The translations under genes and the position numbers were made by a program. DNA of 64,000 nucleotides from Bacteroidota bacterium (GTDB lineage: Bacteria > Bacteroidota > Bacteroidia > Bacteroidales > F082): the NCBI GenBank assembly GCA_009773165.1, contig WOUZ01000008.1, positions 1 through 64,000 of the forward strand. Reading direction: 5' to 3'. A model generated the notes under the pieces. That model was not told where the DNA came from. It did no database searches and saw only the letters and a program-made list of their open reading frames with translations. Numbering within the stretch: position 1 is the stretch's first letter; the number at the start of each line of letters is the position of its first letter. Positions 10,102 through 20,113 of the stretch are shown one piece after another.

Positions 10102-11123
10102 TTGTTGTAGTCATTTAAGTGTTTCATTAGTAGTTTGTTATCATTATTAGTCCCAATGGTTATCCGCAAGCAATTATCAAGACCAGTGCAAGAAGATCTG
10201 TTTCTAACAATGATGCCTTTGCCGGAGAGGTAGTTATAAATTCGTTCAGCATCTGTTACTTTCACAAGAAGAAAATTTGCTTCAGACCGAAATACCTTCA
10301 CCACAAAAGGCAGTTTTTGCAGATTGAGAAATAACTTTTCACGTTCGTTGATTGTTTTACGAATTTGTAAATCAACTTTACTTCTCTTGCTGATTTGTTT
10401 CATCAATGCATTAGCAGAAAGGTTGTTGATGTTATAAGGCAGCTTCACTTTATTGAGGATTGAAACCAGCTCAGACGAGGTAAGAGCAATACCGATTCTG
10501 GCAGAAGCCATTGACCAGGCCTTTGAAAAAGTTTGCATTATGACAAGGCGTGGAAAAGTGCTTAAAAAACCCTTAAAGCCCTCACTTTCGGAATAATCAC
10601 TATAGGCTTCATCAATAACCACCACTCCATCAAATGTTTCCAACAACGAAAGCACGCGAGTGGCATCCATTTTATTGCCGGTAGGATTGTTTGGAGAACA
10701 AAGAAAAATCAGCTTTACATCCTTCCAATGTGCAGCTATGCCTTCAAGATGCGGTTGAAACTCATCATCCAGCTGAACCTCTTTCACCCGAATATTGTGG
10801 GCACGTGCCGAAACGGCATACATGCCATAAGTTGGAGGAAGCACCATGATTGAATTCTTCCCTGGTTCACAAAAAACGCGAATGAGCAAATCAATTATTT
10901 CATCACTGCCATTTCCAATAAAAACCTGGCTTTCATCCATTTGCTTAAGCTCTGCTATCGCTTTTCTCAGTTCCTTTTGGAGTGGATCAGGGTATCGGTT
11001 ATAAGGCCACTTATAAGGGTTTTCATTGGCATCAAGAAAAACACCATGAACTGCCTTACTCTCATCTCTTGCTGTAGAGTAGGGTACGATACCATGTAAA
11101 TGGGGTCGGATTAAATTTCTCAT
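10098..11123 (-). CDS. hisC: Histidinol-phosphate aminotransferase
   Basis: 'LDANENPY', 'RYPDPLQ', 'FIGNGSDEIIDLLIR', 'CSPNNPTGN', 'TFSKAWSMASARIG'. Confidence 0.95.
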   Translation of the reverse strand: MRNLIRPHLHGIVPYSTARDESKAVHGVFLDANENPYKWPYNRYPDPLQKELRKAIAELKQMDESQVFIGNGSDEIIDLLIRVFCEPGKNSIMVLPPTYGMYAVSARAHNIRVKEVQLDDEFQPHLEGIAAHWKDVKLIFLCSPNNPTGNKMDATRVLSLLETFDGVVVIDEAYSDYSESEGFKGFLSTFPRLVIMQTFSKAWSMASARIGIALTSSELVSILNKVKLPYNINNLSANALMKQISKRSKVDLQIRKTINEREKLFLNLQKLPFVVKVFRSEANFLLVKVTDAERIYNYLSGKGIIVRNRSSCTGLDNCLRITIGTNNDNKLLMKHLNDYNK

Positions 11124-12427
11124 GATCCTTTTGTCAAAATTTTATTTAAATATTTCACTCTCAATGCGACTGCATTTTTGTGTCCATCCAACTGTTCTGT
11201 TTTGGCCATTTCTTCAATAGTTGGCGCAAGTGAAAGCAGGCCTTCTGCTGTAAGCTCCTGAAATGTAATCGTTTTCATAAAACTCTCAGTTGTTATACCA
11301 CTTGATGAACGCGCAAAACCACCGGTAGGAAGCGTGTGGTTGGTCCCCGACGCATAATCACCGGCACTCTCCGGACTGTAATTCCCAATAAAAACTGAGC
11401 CTGCATTCATTACTTTAAGCGCCCATCCTTTGGCATTCTCAACAGCAAGAATCAAATGTTCGGGGCTGTAGTTATTTGAAAATTCCAACGCAGTTTCAAT
11501 GTCTTTTAGAATGATGATTCTGCTATTTGTCAGAGCTTTGGATGCGATTTCTGCTCTTGGAAGTTCCATGAGCTGTTTTATCACCTCTTTTTTAACGGAA
11601 TCAGCCATTGTAATGGAATCAGTGAGTAACAGCACCTGACTATCTGAGCCATGTTCTGCTTGTGAAAGCAGATCGGATGCTACGAAAGCCGGAACAGCTG
11701 TTTCATCAGCAATTACAAGTAATTCCGAAGGACCGGCAATCATGTCAATAGAACAAAAATAGTTTGATGCCATGACTTTTGCCGCAGTAACAAATTGATT
11801 TCCTGGTCCATAAATTTTATCAACTGCAGGTATTGATGCTGTTCCTATAGCCATCGCAGCAATGGCCTGAGCGCCGCCAATCTGAAAAACCTGAGTGATG
11901 CCACAAATTTTTGCTGCGTATCTTATTACTTCAGGCAGTACGCCATCAGCTGAGGGTGGACTGCACAAGATGATCTCCTTGCATCCTGCCAGTTTTGCCG
12001 GAATGGCTAGCATAAGAACGGTCGAAAACAAAGGAGCAGAACCCCCGGGAATATAAAGTCCTACACGGTTTATCGGAACTCGTCTTCGCTGACATCTGAC
12101 ACCAGGCATAGTTTCAATCACCTCATCTTCAACCATTTTCAAGGTATGAAAACGCGTTATTGTTCCAATGGCTGTATCAATAGCTGATTTAAGCGAGGCA
12201 CTCAACCCATCGCCGGATTTCAGCATTTCATCATCTGAAACCTTAAACTGCGCTGGGACGTTACCGTCAAATCGCTGTGAGTAAGTGCATAAAGCTTCAT
12301 CACCTTTTGCTTCAACTTCAGTGAAAATCTCTTTCATCAACGCATCCAGGTAACCGTAATCTAAATGCGGCCTGCTGACTAATTTTTGCCAATCCTCTTT
12401 CTCCGGATAAAAAACACTTGTTAACAT
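11120..12427 (-). CDS. hisD: Histidinol dehydrogenase
   Basis: 'GLYIPGGSAPLFSTVLM', 'GPGNQFVTAAK', 'DMIAGPSELLVIAD', 'SAGDYASGTNHTLPT'. Confidence 0.97.
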   Translation of the reverse strand: MLTSVFYPEKEDWQKLVSRPHLDYGYLDALMKEIFTEVEAKGDEALCTYSQRFDGNVPAQFKVSDDEMLKSGDGLSASLKSAIDTAIGTITRFHTLKMVEDEVIETMPGVRCQRRRVPINRVGLYIPGGSAPLFSTVLMLAIPAKLAGCKEIILCSPPSADGVLPEVIRYAAKICGITQVFQIGGAQAIAAMAIGTASIPAVDKIYGPGNQFVTAAKVMASNYFCSIDMIAGPSELLVIADETAVPAFVASDLLSQAEHGSDSQVLLLTDSITMADSVKKEVIKQLMELPRAEIASKALTNSRIIILKDIETALEFSNNYSPEHLILAVENAKGWALKVMNAGSVFIGNYSPESAGDYASGTNHTLPTGGFARSSSGITTESFMKTITFQELTAEGLLSLAPTIEEMAKTEQLDGHKNAVALRVKYLNKILTKGS

Positions 12428-12456
12428 GATATCGCTGTTATTTCTTAATAAACTAA

Positions 12457-13314
12457 TTAATAAACCATTTTCTCGATTGGAACAATCAGAATACCTTCAG
12501 CTCCTTCAGCTTTCAGTGCATCAATTACATTCCAAAAATCATTTTCCTGAATCACGGAATGGAGAGAAACCCAGTTTTTATCTACCAATGGAATAATTGA
12601 CGGACTTTTCATCCCAGGCAGGATGGCGTTCATTCTATCAATTTTATCCACAGGGCAGTTGAGCAATACATATTTATAATTACGGGCATTCAACACTGAT
12701 TGGATGCGAAACTGAAGCTGTTGAATCAGCTTTTTTACTTTAGTATCAACTGTTTCGCCCTGAATCAAAACTGCTTCTGAACGCATTAATACAGCCACTT
12801 CCTTTAACCCATTTGAGAAAAGCGTATTTCCGGAGCTAACCAGATCGCAAACTGCATCAGCCAGGCCCAAAGCCGGTGAAATCTCTACCGAGCCACTTAT
12901 CAGATGCAAGGAGGCTTTCACGTTGTTTGCAGCCATAAAAGCATCAGTGGCTTTGGGGTACGATGTTGCTATTTGCTTGCCCTGAAGCCAATTAACATCA
13001 TCAAAATCAACCTCTTTGGGCACGGCCAATGCCAGCCGGCATCGTGAAAAGCCTAACTTCTCAAGAATTATGACTTTTGAATCTGACTCAACCAAAACAT
13101 TTTCACCAACAATACCCAGGTGCACCACTCCATCCTCAACATAATGAGGTATATCAGAATTTCGAAGAAATACGACTTCAAGGTCAAAACCATTAGCCCG
13201 GGCTTTTAGTTTATCACCTCCATTTTCTACTGAAATACCACAGTCTTTCAGTAACTTAAGCGACCCCTCATTGAGGCGGCCCGATTTTTGAATTGCAATT
13301 TTTAAGAGTGTCAT
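12457..13314 (-). CDS. hisG: ATP phosphoribosyltransferase (long form)
   Basis: 'LKIAIQKSGRLNEGSLKLLKDCGI', 'VHLGIVGENVL', 'ATSYPKAT', 'ISGSVEISPALGLADAVCDLVSSG', C-terminal ACT-like region. Confidence 0.95.
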   Translation of the reverse strand: MTLLKIAIQKSGRLNEGSLKLLKDCGISVENGGDKLKARANGFDLEVVFLRNSDIPHYVEDGVVHLGIVGENVLVESDSKVIILEKLGFSRCRLALAVPKEVDFDDVNWLQGKQIATSYPKATDAFMAANNVKASLHLISGSVEISPALGLADAVCDLVSSGNTLFSNGLKEVAVLMRSEAVLIQGETVDTKVKKLIQQLQFRIQSVLNARNYKYVLLNCPVDKIDRMNAILPGMKSPSIIPLVDKNWVSLHSVIQENDFWNVIDALKAEGAEGILIVPIEKMVY

Positions 13315-13326
13315 AGTTTTTGAGTT

Positions 13327-13366
13327 AAAAAAAAATCCCGCCTGATAAAAAATCAGGCGGGATTTT
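13327..13366 (-). terminator. his operon attenuator terminator hairpin
   Basis: Perfect 15-bp stem AAAATCCCGCCTGAT/ATCAGGCGGGATTTT with a 5-nt loop; on the minus strand it runs straight into T9. Lies between leader peptide and hisG. Confidence 0.9.
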
Positions 13367-13385
13367 GAGTGTTATAAAATTATCT

Positions 13386-13463
13386 TTAAATAGACCAACA
13401 CACAAGCATATCACCTGACAGGTAATCACGATGATGATGCAAATGTTGTTGTCTGAAATTCAT
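13386..13463 (-). CDS. hisL: his operon leader peptide MNFRQQHLHHHRDYLSGDMLVCWSI
   Basis: Hand translation of the minus strand: ATG AAT TTC AGA CAA CAA CAT TTG CAT CAT CAT CGT GAT TAC CTG TCA GGT GAT ATG CTT GTG TGT TGG TCT ATT TAA; 4 His codons in a row of 5, 20 nt before the terminator. Confidence 0.85.
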   Translation of the reverse strand: MNFRQQHLHHHRDYLSGDMLVCWSI

Positions 13464-13570
13464 TCGTGTGAGTATTTATTTCTTGAATGTTTTAATCACT
13501 AATGCTAAGTAAACAGTTGTCGGGTGAAAATGTTTAATAACTCTGGATTTATTCAATAACAAAGATTGAT

Positions 13571-14086
13571 TTATTTAAGATTAAGTTTGGTTTTAACGAG
13601 TTTGGTAACATCGTCAGCACCTGCTCCAACATGCAATAATACGCCTGTTGCAGAATCAATGATATATGTATAGCCATTTTCCTTGCCAACATCTTCGATT
13701 GCCTTCTTAACTTTGTCGATGACAGGAGTTAATAATTCAACGCGTTTTTCGCCAAATTCAGCATCGGCATTTTGTTGAAAATCCTGGATACGAGTCTGTA
13801 GGTCAGTGATTTCTTTCTCTTTTGATTGTTTAATCAGGTTTGACATTGTAGCCAGATTATTTTGATAATCAGTGATTTTTGTCTGATATTCAGTCATCAT
13901 GGCACGTAGTTCTGTTTCAAGCTGAGCTTCAAAATCCTTTAGCTGATTTTCAACAACAAGCTTCTCAGGCATAATGCTCATGATTTCATTCGAATCAATA
14001 TGACCAATTTTAAGTGTTTGAGCCTGCGTAGTACCAAGGAAAGCTACAAAAGCTAATAGCAAAAAGGCGCGGGTTAAAGTTTTCAT
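13571..14086 (-). CDS. OmpH/Skp family periplasmic chaperone
   Basis: Signal peptide, 'KIGHIDSNEIMSIMPE', coiled-coil helix, 'YTYIIDSATGVLLHVG'. Confidence 0.85.
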   Translation of the reverse strand: MKTLTRAFLLLAFVAFLGTTQAQTLKIGHIDSNEIMSIMPEKLVVENQLKDFEAQLETELRAMMTEYQTKITDYQNNLATMSNLIKQSKEKEITDLQTRIQDFQQNADAEFGEKRVELLTPVIDKVKKAIEDVGKENGYTYIIDSATGVLLHVGAGADDVTKLVKTKLNLK

Positions 14087-14159
14087 TTTCTGATAAATAA
14101 GTTTATTTATAAATTGAACGCAAAAGTAGTAATTTTTTTATTTCAGGTTGTAAAAAATA

Positions 14160-14178
14160 AACCTCAGCAAGTGAGGCT
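14160..14178 (-). terminator. Intrinsic terminator between the two ompH-like genes
   Basis: CCTCA-gcaag-TGAGG; minus strand continues TTTATTTTTT. Confidence 0.6.
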
Positions 14179-14199
14179 TAACAAGCTTTAACCTATCGG

Positions 14200-14763
14200 T
14201 TACTTACGATCTTCTTTTCTCACAGTTTGCATTACAGTTCCCACCTGATCAAGCACTTCGTCGCTTATATCAAGACGTGGATTGGCATAAAGCATGGTTG
14301 CACCGGCAGCCTTATCAAAGATAAAGGAGTAGTTTTTTGTCTCAGCTATTTCCTGCATAGCGTTGTAGATTTTTTCCTGTATTGGCTGAACGAGTTCGTT
14401 TCTCTTCTTGAAGAGCTCCCCTTCCGAACCGAAGTACTTTATCTGCAAATCCTTTGCTTCCTTCTCTTTCTTCAGGATATCATCTTCCCGCTTCTTCTTC
14501 AAATCCTGTGGAAGCAGCACAGCTTCAGCCTGATAGGAGCGATACATTTCTTCAACTTTATCATAAATAGCCTTAATTTCCTTTTCCCATTTCTCTGACA
14601 AAGCATTCATTTCTTCCTGGGCATCATTGTACTCGGGAATATTTTTTAGGATGTATTCAGTATCAACGTAAGCAAATTTTTGATTTTGAAGCTGAGCGAA
14701 TCCGCTGATCGAGATCAAAGTAAGCAGAAGTACTAAAACAAAAGGTGTTTTCATAGTGTTCAT
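14200..14763 (-). CDS. OmpH/Skp family periplasmic chaperone
   Basis: 'FAYVDTEYILKNIPEYNDAQEEM', coiled coil, 'YSFIFDKAAGATMLYANP'. Confidence 0.87.
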   Translation of the reverse strand: MNTMKTPFVLVLLLTLISISGFAQLQNQKFAYVDTEYILKNIPEYNDAQEEMNALSEKWEKEIKAIYDKVEEMYRSYQAEAVLLPQDLKKKREDDILKKEKEAKDLQIKYFGSEGELFKKRNELVQPIQEKIYNAMQEIAETKNYSFIFDKAAGATMLYANPRLDISDEVLDQVGTVMQTVRKEDRK

Positions 14764-14823
14764 CGTGAATTATTTTTTAAGATTCATGAAGTGTTTTCTT
14801 TCAAAAAGTCTGCCAAACTTTTT

Positions 14824-17481
14824 TTAGTCAATTGACTGATTGATGGAGAAGTGGAACTGACTTCCATTTGCACTTGGAATACCAGGAATTTCATCAAAGC
14901 CATATCCCCAATCCAGCCCAAGAATACCAAACATTGGTAGAAATACGCGAACACCAAATCCTGCTGATCGCTTAACATCAAATGGGTTAAAGGAATCGAA
15001 ACCTAGCCATGAGTTACCTGCTTCGATGAAACCAAGTCCATAAATGGTGGCACTTGGATTAAGTGAGAAGGGATATCTGAGCTCAAGGGTGTACTTTGCA
15101 AAAATATTTCCTCCAATATTTTTATCTTCATAGTAATAAGGAGTTATCGTTTCATTACCATAGCCTCTCATCCCTATAATTTCTCTTCCATCCAGGTTAT
15201 TGTATCCTGAAAGTCCATCACCACCAAGGTAGAAACGTTGAAATGGTGTAACACCAATATCACTGTTATAATAGCCAAGGAATCCAAATTTCAATCGGGT
15301 AGCAAGAACCAGTTTGTTAACTGTTTCTACGTACCAGGATGTATTGAGCTTCCATTTATAAAACTCAACCATCTTGTACTTGTCATTTTCACTCAAGGTT
15401 GTGTAATCCTTGGTACTGAACAACGAATAAGGAGGGGTTAACTCTGCCGATAGCGAGAAATCAGATCCTGAGCGTGGGAAGATAGGCTGACTGATTGAGT
15501 TTCTTCCAAATACAATGTTGTAGCTAAACACATTAAAAGATCCGGTTCCTGTTCCAACTTTAAAAATCGATGAATAGTTCTTTAGGTCGTATCTCATTAA
15601 GTTAAGACCTTGATATAATGTGAAATAGTCATCTGGCCATGTCAATCGTTGGCCAATACCCACCGTTAAACCGTTGATTACAAAAGAAGCCCTGTTGGTG
15701 TCGGAGCGCGCCAGTCCGTTAGAATAAAGTGAATGGTAAAGCGAAACAGTTAAAGAGGTAGGTTTTTTACCTCCGAGCCATGGTTCGGTAAAACTGGCAC
15801 TATAGTTCATGTATCCTTTTCCGTAGGTCTGGAATCTTACCGAAAGTTTTTGACCATCACCGGAAGGCACTGGTCTCCAGGCATCTTTTTTAAATACATT
15901 ACGCAGCGAGAAGTTATTAAATGAGAGACCTAAAGTTCCAATAACACGTCCATAACCCCAACCTCCGGAGAGTTCGATTTGATCGGCTGAAGTTTCTTCC
16001 ACACTATAATCTACATCAACTGTACCATCTGTCATATTTGGCTGAATATCAGGTGCAATTGTTTCGGCATTGAAATAACGTAAATTGGCAAGCTCACGGG
16101 TTGTTCTTATGACAAGTTCTCTGCTAAACATCTGACCTGGTCGTGTACGCAACTCGCGAATTACAACATGATCATTGGTTTTTGTGTTGCCTTTCACACC
16201 TACATTACTGATTCGGGCTTGCTTTCCCTCTCTGATACGAATTTCAAGATCAATGGAGTCGTTCTCAACAAGCACTTCCACAGGCTCAGCACTGAAGAAC
16301 AAATAGCCATCGTCCATATAAAGTGAGCTTACATCAAAGCCATTGGGATTATAGGACAAGTTTGTTTCAAGCAACTCCTTGTTGTATACATCGCCTGGCT
16401 GAACACCCAAGACTGCACTCAGTGTTTTGTCTTCGTACTTTGTATTACCAACCCAGTCGATCTTTCTGTAATAATATTTCTCACCTTCAAAAACTTTAAG
16501 TTTAATGCCAATGTTACTTCCATCAATTTTGTACATCGAATCAGTAACGATTTGCGCATCACGGTAACCTTTCTGATTGTATTTTTTTACAATATTCACA
16601 AGATCTTCTTCCACATTAGCTTCGAGATACTTTGAAGATTTGAAAATACGTAAGCGATAATTATCTGTAAAATAAGTCTCAATCCGTTGTAAGGCGCTGT
16701 ATGGCTTGAGTGTAAAAACATCTTTTGACACATCTGCAACTAACGGACCTAGGGGATTTAAAGGATTAAACACACCTCGTTCTTTGGTTTCCTTCATTGC
16801 AGATTTCACCTGATCGGTACTGAGTGACTCATTGCCTTCAATGATGATTTCCCTGATTTTTACCTTGTCGTTTTTCTTAACCTTTATATTGAGATCGACG
16901 TAATTTTCCCTGCTTCCATCCGGAACTTGCTGAATATCAACCTCGGTATTTAAATAACCCTTTTCAGCAAAATGTTTCTGAATGATCGTACGCGTTTTTA
17001 CAAAAAGGTGATCGTTGGCAATATCACCACGGGCAAGATTTATTTTTGTCCTGATGTCGTCAGCCTCTGTTTTTCGTAAGCCATCAAATGAAAATTTCGA
17101 TACTCTGGGGCGTTCTTTTAAGTCGATCGTTAAGAAAATCAAGCCTCCCTGAATGTTACTTGCCGAAATCCCCACATCTTCGAACAAACCCTGATCCCAA
17201 AGTTTTCGTATAGCTTCGGTTATTTTATCGCCAGGAACTTTAATCTTGTCGCCAACACTAAGGCCTGAAAGCATGATAATTACGTTTTCGTCAAGATATT
17301 TTATCCCATTCACTTTTACTCCGCCAATCTCATAGTCTTTTGGTCTGGAATAATCAAAAGGTGACAAGTCGGAACCAATGGAGATCTGTCCAAACATATC
17401 ATTACTGGAAGCAACAATCCCTGCAAGAATCAAAGCCACATACAACAACTTCCTGATATTCATCCTATTCATTTGAATCAT
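14824..17481 (-). CDS. bamA: Outer membrane protein assembly factor BamA
   Basis: POTRA repeats and C-terminal barrel ('FVIEAGNSW'-like 'GFIEAGNSWLGFDSFNPFDVKRSAGFGVRVFLPMFGILGLDWGYGFD'), next to ompH-like genes and uppS. Confidence 0.95.
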   Translation of the reverse strand: MIQMNRMNIRKLLYVALILAGIVASSNDMFGQISIGSDLSPFDYSRPKDYEIGGVKVNGIKYLDENVIIMLSGLSVGDKIKVPGDKITEAIRKLWDQGLFEDVGISASNIQGGLIFLTIDLKERPRVSKFSFDGLRKTEADDIRTKINLARGDIANDHLFVKTRTIIQKHFAEKGYLNTEVDIQQVPDGSRENYVDLNIKVKKNDKVKIREIIIEGNESLSTDQVKSAMKETKERGVFNPLNPLGPLVADVSKDVFTLKPYSALQRIETYFTDNYRLRIFKSSKYLEANVEEDLVNIVKKYNQKGYRDAQIVTDSMYKIDGSNIGIKLKVFEGEKYYYRKIDWVGNTKYEDKTLSAVLGVQPGDVYNKELLETNLSYNPNGFDVSSLYMDDGYLFFSAEPVEVLVENDSIDLEIRIREGKQARISNVGVKGNTKTNDHVVIRELRTRPGQMFSRELVIRTTRELANLRYFNAETIAPDIQPNMTDGTVDVDYSVEETSADQIELSGGWGYGRVIGTLGLSFNNFSLRNVFKKDAWRPVPSGDGQKLSVRFQTYGKGYMNYSASFTEPWLGGKKPTSLTVSLYHSLYSNGLARSDTNRASFVINGLTVGIGQRLTWPDDYFTLYQGLNLMRYDLKNYSSIFKVGTGTGSFNVFSYNIVFGRNSISQPIFPRSGSDFSLSAELTPPYSLFSTKDYTTLSENDKYKMVEFYKWKLNTSWYVETVNKLVLATRLKFGFLGYYNSDIGVTPFQRFYLGGDGLSGYNNLDGREIIGMRGYGNETITPYYYEDKNIGGNIFAKYTLELRYPFSLNPSATIYGLGFIEAGNSWLGFDSFNPFDVKRSAGFGVRVFLPMFGILGLDWGYGFDEIPGIPSANGSQFHFSINQSID

Positions 17482-18251
17482 TTCTGATCTTTTACAATAT
17501 TTATCTGTTCACTTGTTTTGCCAAATCTCCGCTCTCTGTGCTGATAATCAACGATGGCAGCATAAAGATCTTCTTTTCTAAAATCGGGCCAGAGTGTATT
17601 TGTGAAGTATAATTCGGAATAAGCAATCTGCCAAAGCATAAAATTACTGATCCGGAATTCACCACTGGTACGTATAAGTAATTCAGGGTCAGGCATCCCA
17701 CCGGTATTTAAAAGTCCTTCAATACATTGTGCATCAACCATTTCAGGGGTGCACTCGCCTTTAACAATCTTATCAGCCAGCTTTTTAACTGCCTGAACGA
17801 TCTCCCAACGACTCGAATAACTCAAAGCAAGTGTGAGTGTCATTCTGTCGTTATGCTTTGTTTCTTCAATAGCTTTCATCAGATGCTTCCTATTTATAGC
17901 TGGAAGACTATCCAAATCGCCAATCGCATTGAGTCTGATATTATTCTTATTCAGCGTTGAAATTTCATTATTGATAGTTTGCAACAACAGCTGCATCAGC
18001 GCATTAACTTCAATTTTTGGCCGGTTCCAATTCTCTGTTGAAAAAGCATAAAGAGTCAGATATGAAACACCAAGTTCGGCAGCGGCTTCAGCAGACTCCC
18101 TTACGGCAGTAACACCATTCTTATGTCCAAATACACGGTGTTGCCCGTGCTGTTTGGCCCACCGTCCATTTCCATCCATTATGATGGCGATGTGTTTCGG
18201 CAGTTGCCCGGTATTTATCTGATCTTTCAAACTCATCTTCTTGATGCTCAA
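17478..18251 (-). CDS. uppS: Isoprenyl transferase (undecaprenyl diphosphate synthase)
   Basis: 'HIAIIMDGNGRWAKQHG', 'LTLYAFSTENWNRP', 'DPELLIRTSGEFRISNFMLWQIAYSELYFT'. Confidence 0.96.
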   Translation of the reverse strand: MSIKKMSLKDQINTGQLPKHIAIIMDGNGRWAKQHGQHRVFGHKNGVTAVRESAEAAAELGVSYLTLYAFSTENWNRPKIEVNALMQLLLQTINNEISTLNKNNIRLNAIGDLDSLPAINRKHLMKAIEETKHNDRMTLTLALSYSSRWEIVQAVKKLADKIVKGECTPEMVDAQCIEGLLNTGGMPDPELLIRTSGEFRISNFMLWQIAYSELYFTNTLWPDFRKEDLYAAIVDYQHRERRFGKTSEQINIVKDQK

Positions 18252-18263
18252 TAATGTAGGTTG

Positions 18264-18935
18264 TTATTCGAACTGGCTATTATTATAAGAATTACATGCT
18301 TGTCGTTTTTCAAGATTGAATTTATAGGTTATCCCTATCCCGGTGTAACCAAACCAATCATTGGTATTAGGATCAGAAGAACCTGTTTCGAATGTCACAT
18401 CTTGTTCCAGATCATCTGCCAAGGCTTTATGCATTTTCCATTCGGCTGATATTCCAAGGCGCTTGCCAATACTATATTTGAATCCAAACCCAAAAGGAAT
18501 GCTAAAACGATTGAAACCAATTGATTGATTAAAATTATCCCCAGTTCCAAAATAAGAAATCCCACCAAAAATATATGGTGTGACATAATCTTTCTGACTA
18601 CCCGTAAAATAGTCAAAAAAATTGAACTCAACTATCACACTGATATCCGATATAGAGGTCGTAAATGCTGAGTCTGCCATTGTATTCACTCTCGCATATT
18701 TACCATCGGACGATAATTTTCCGGTGGTAAAAGCGCCTCTGTAAGCCCAACGTGTACCTTTACTGTATCTTCCTAACACTCCAAATGAAGGCTCAGGTTT
18801 GTTGTATGGCATTCCCGGATTCAGGTCGCCATTGTAATAACTCACACCTCCAAAAGCGCCAACTTCAAGATTTTGAGCTTCAGCACCAAAGAAGAGGGTC
18901 GATAACACGAAAAACACAACGAGTTTTTTAATCAT
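18264..18935 (-). CDS. DUF6089-type outer membrane beta-barrel protein
   Basis: Signal peptide 'MIKKLVVFFVLSTLFFGAEAQ', beta-barrel pattern; between uppS and nadK. Start revised from 18983. Confidence 0.7.
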   Translation of the reverse strand: MIKKLVVFFVLSTLFFGAEAQNLEVGAFGGVSYYNGDLNPGMPYNKPEPSFGVLGRYSKGTRWAYRGAFTTGKLSSDGKYARVNTMADSAFTTSISDISVIVEFNFFDYFTGSQKDYVTPYIFGGISYFGTGDNFNQSIGFNRFSIPFGFGFKYSIGKRLGISAEWKMHKALADDLEQDVTFETGSSDPNTNDWFGYTGIGITYKFNLEKRQACNSYNNSQFE

Positions 18936-19055
18936 ATGTACTAAATAAACGCTTGCTGAAATTGGTCTTTTTATATAACCCATTCATTATCAGATTATAA
19001 TAAAATTACTCTTTTCAGGATGCAAATTTAACCTTTTTTTTCACCTGCTACCAGA

Positions 19056-19934
19056 TCAATTTCTAATGTCGAGACCCCACAACAACTTTTCACGAATAGT
19101 TCCATAAAAATCCTTGCCTTCCATCTGAACCAGCCTAAGCACAAACGGTGCTTTTTGTATCATAACATCCAGCGACTGATCTACAATGGCCATTCGGGAA
19201 TCCATGCTTAACGTGTACTGCGTATGACGTCCGACAACTTTTAATCTGATAAAACTTCTGTCGGGGATAACGATAGGTCGTACACTTAAATTGTGTGTAG
19301 CTATAGGTGTAATTACAAAGTCATTGCTTGAAGGTGCTAAAATAGGTCCACCTGCGCTTAATGAATAGGCTGTTGAACCAGTTGGTGTTGCAACTATAAG
19401 TCCGTCAGCCCAATAAGAATTTACGAAAACATCATCAACAAAAACCTGAATAACGATTAGTGAAGTAGCTTCTTTTCGAAAAATCGTGACTTCATTCAAC
19501 GCATAATTAATATCAGGGAACAGGTTTTCCGGTTCTGAAAGCATCAGTAAACTTCTGTTATCCAGCGTGTAACGACCCGAAATAAGTGCATCCATTGCAG
19601 CTTCAATTTCGTGCTTTGAAACACTCGAAAGAAAACCCAAACGACCCATGTTTATACCAAGTACCGGTATGTTTGAATCACGAACGATTGGTAATGCATC
19701 AAGCAAAGTTCCATCACCCCCTATTGAAAAGAAAACGTCAATATCTTTTGATAAATCATCGTGACCATGAAAGAATTTGACGGTAGGATGGAATTCAAAA
19801 TAAGGTTTAACCTGTTGATAATAAGGCTCATAAATAAATATTGTTGTACCTGCATTGAAAAGTTTCTCAAACATCAATTTGAAAAACGGAACACGTTCAC
19901 CTGAAAAACTTTTACCAAATAAGGCAACATTCAT
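19056..19934 (-). CDS. nadK: NAD kinase
   Basis: 'FFSIGGDGTLLDALPIV', 'GINMGRLGFLS', 'YWADGLIVATPTGSTAYSLSAGGPI'. Start revised to MNVALFG. Confidence 0.95.
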   Translation of the reverse strand: MNVALFGKSFSGERVPFFKLMFEKLFNAGTTIFIYEPYYQQVKPYFEFHPTVKFFHGHDDLSKDIDVFFSIGGDGTLLDALPIVRDSNIPVLGINMGRLGFLSSVSKHEIEAAMDALISGRYTLDNRSLLMLSEPENLFPDINYALNEVTIFRKEATSLIVIQVFVDDVFVNSYWADGLIVATPTGSTAYSLSAGGPILAPSSNDFVITPIATHNLSVRPIVIPDRSFIRLKVVGRHTQYTLSMDSRMAIVDQSLDVMIQKAPFVLRLVQMEGKDFYGTIREKLLWGLDIRN

Positions 19935-20113
19935 AGAGCCGGGTATTGCTTTGATGTGCAAGATTACAAATTAAGTCGCCTCACTTTTAGGTTTTAACAT
20001 AATTTAGTGCCTTACAAAGTTTTAGCAAAGCTTATTTTTGAGTCATCTAAGTCCGATTCATTTTTCTCATTCGAAAAATCAGTGGATAAATTTGAAAAGA
20101 AAAGGATTCCTTA

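Noticed and set aside
14227-14598. 123-aa plus-strand ORF
   Set aside because: Antisense of the ompH-like gene, low-complexity hydrophobic translation.
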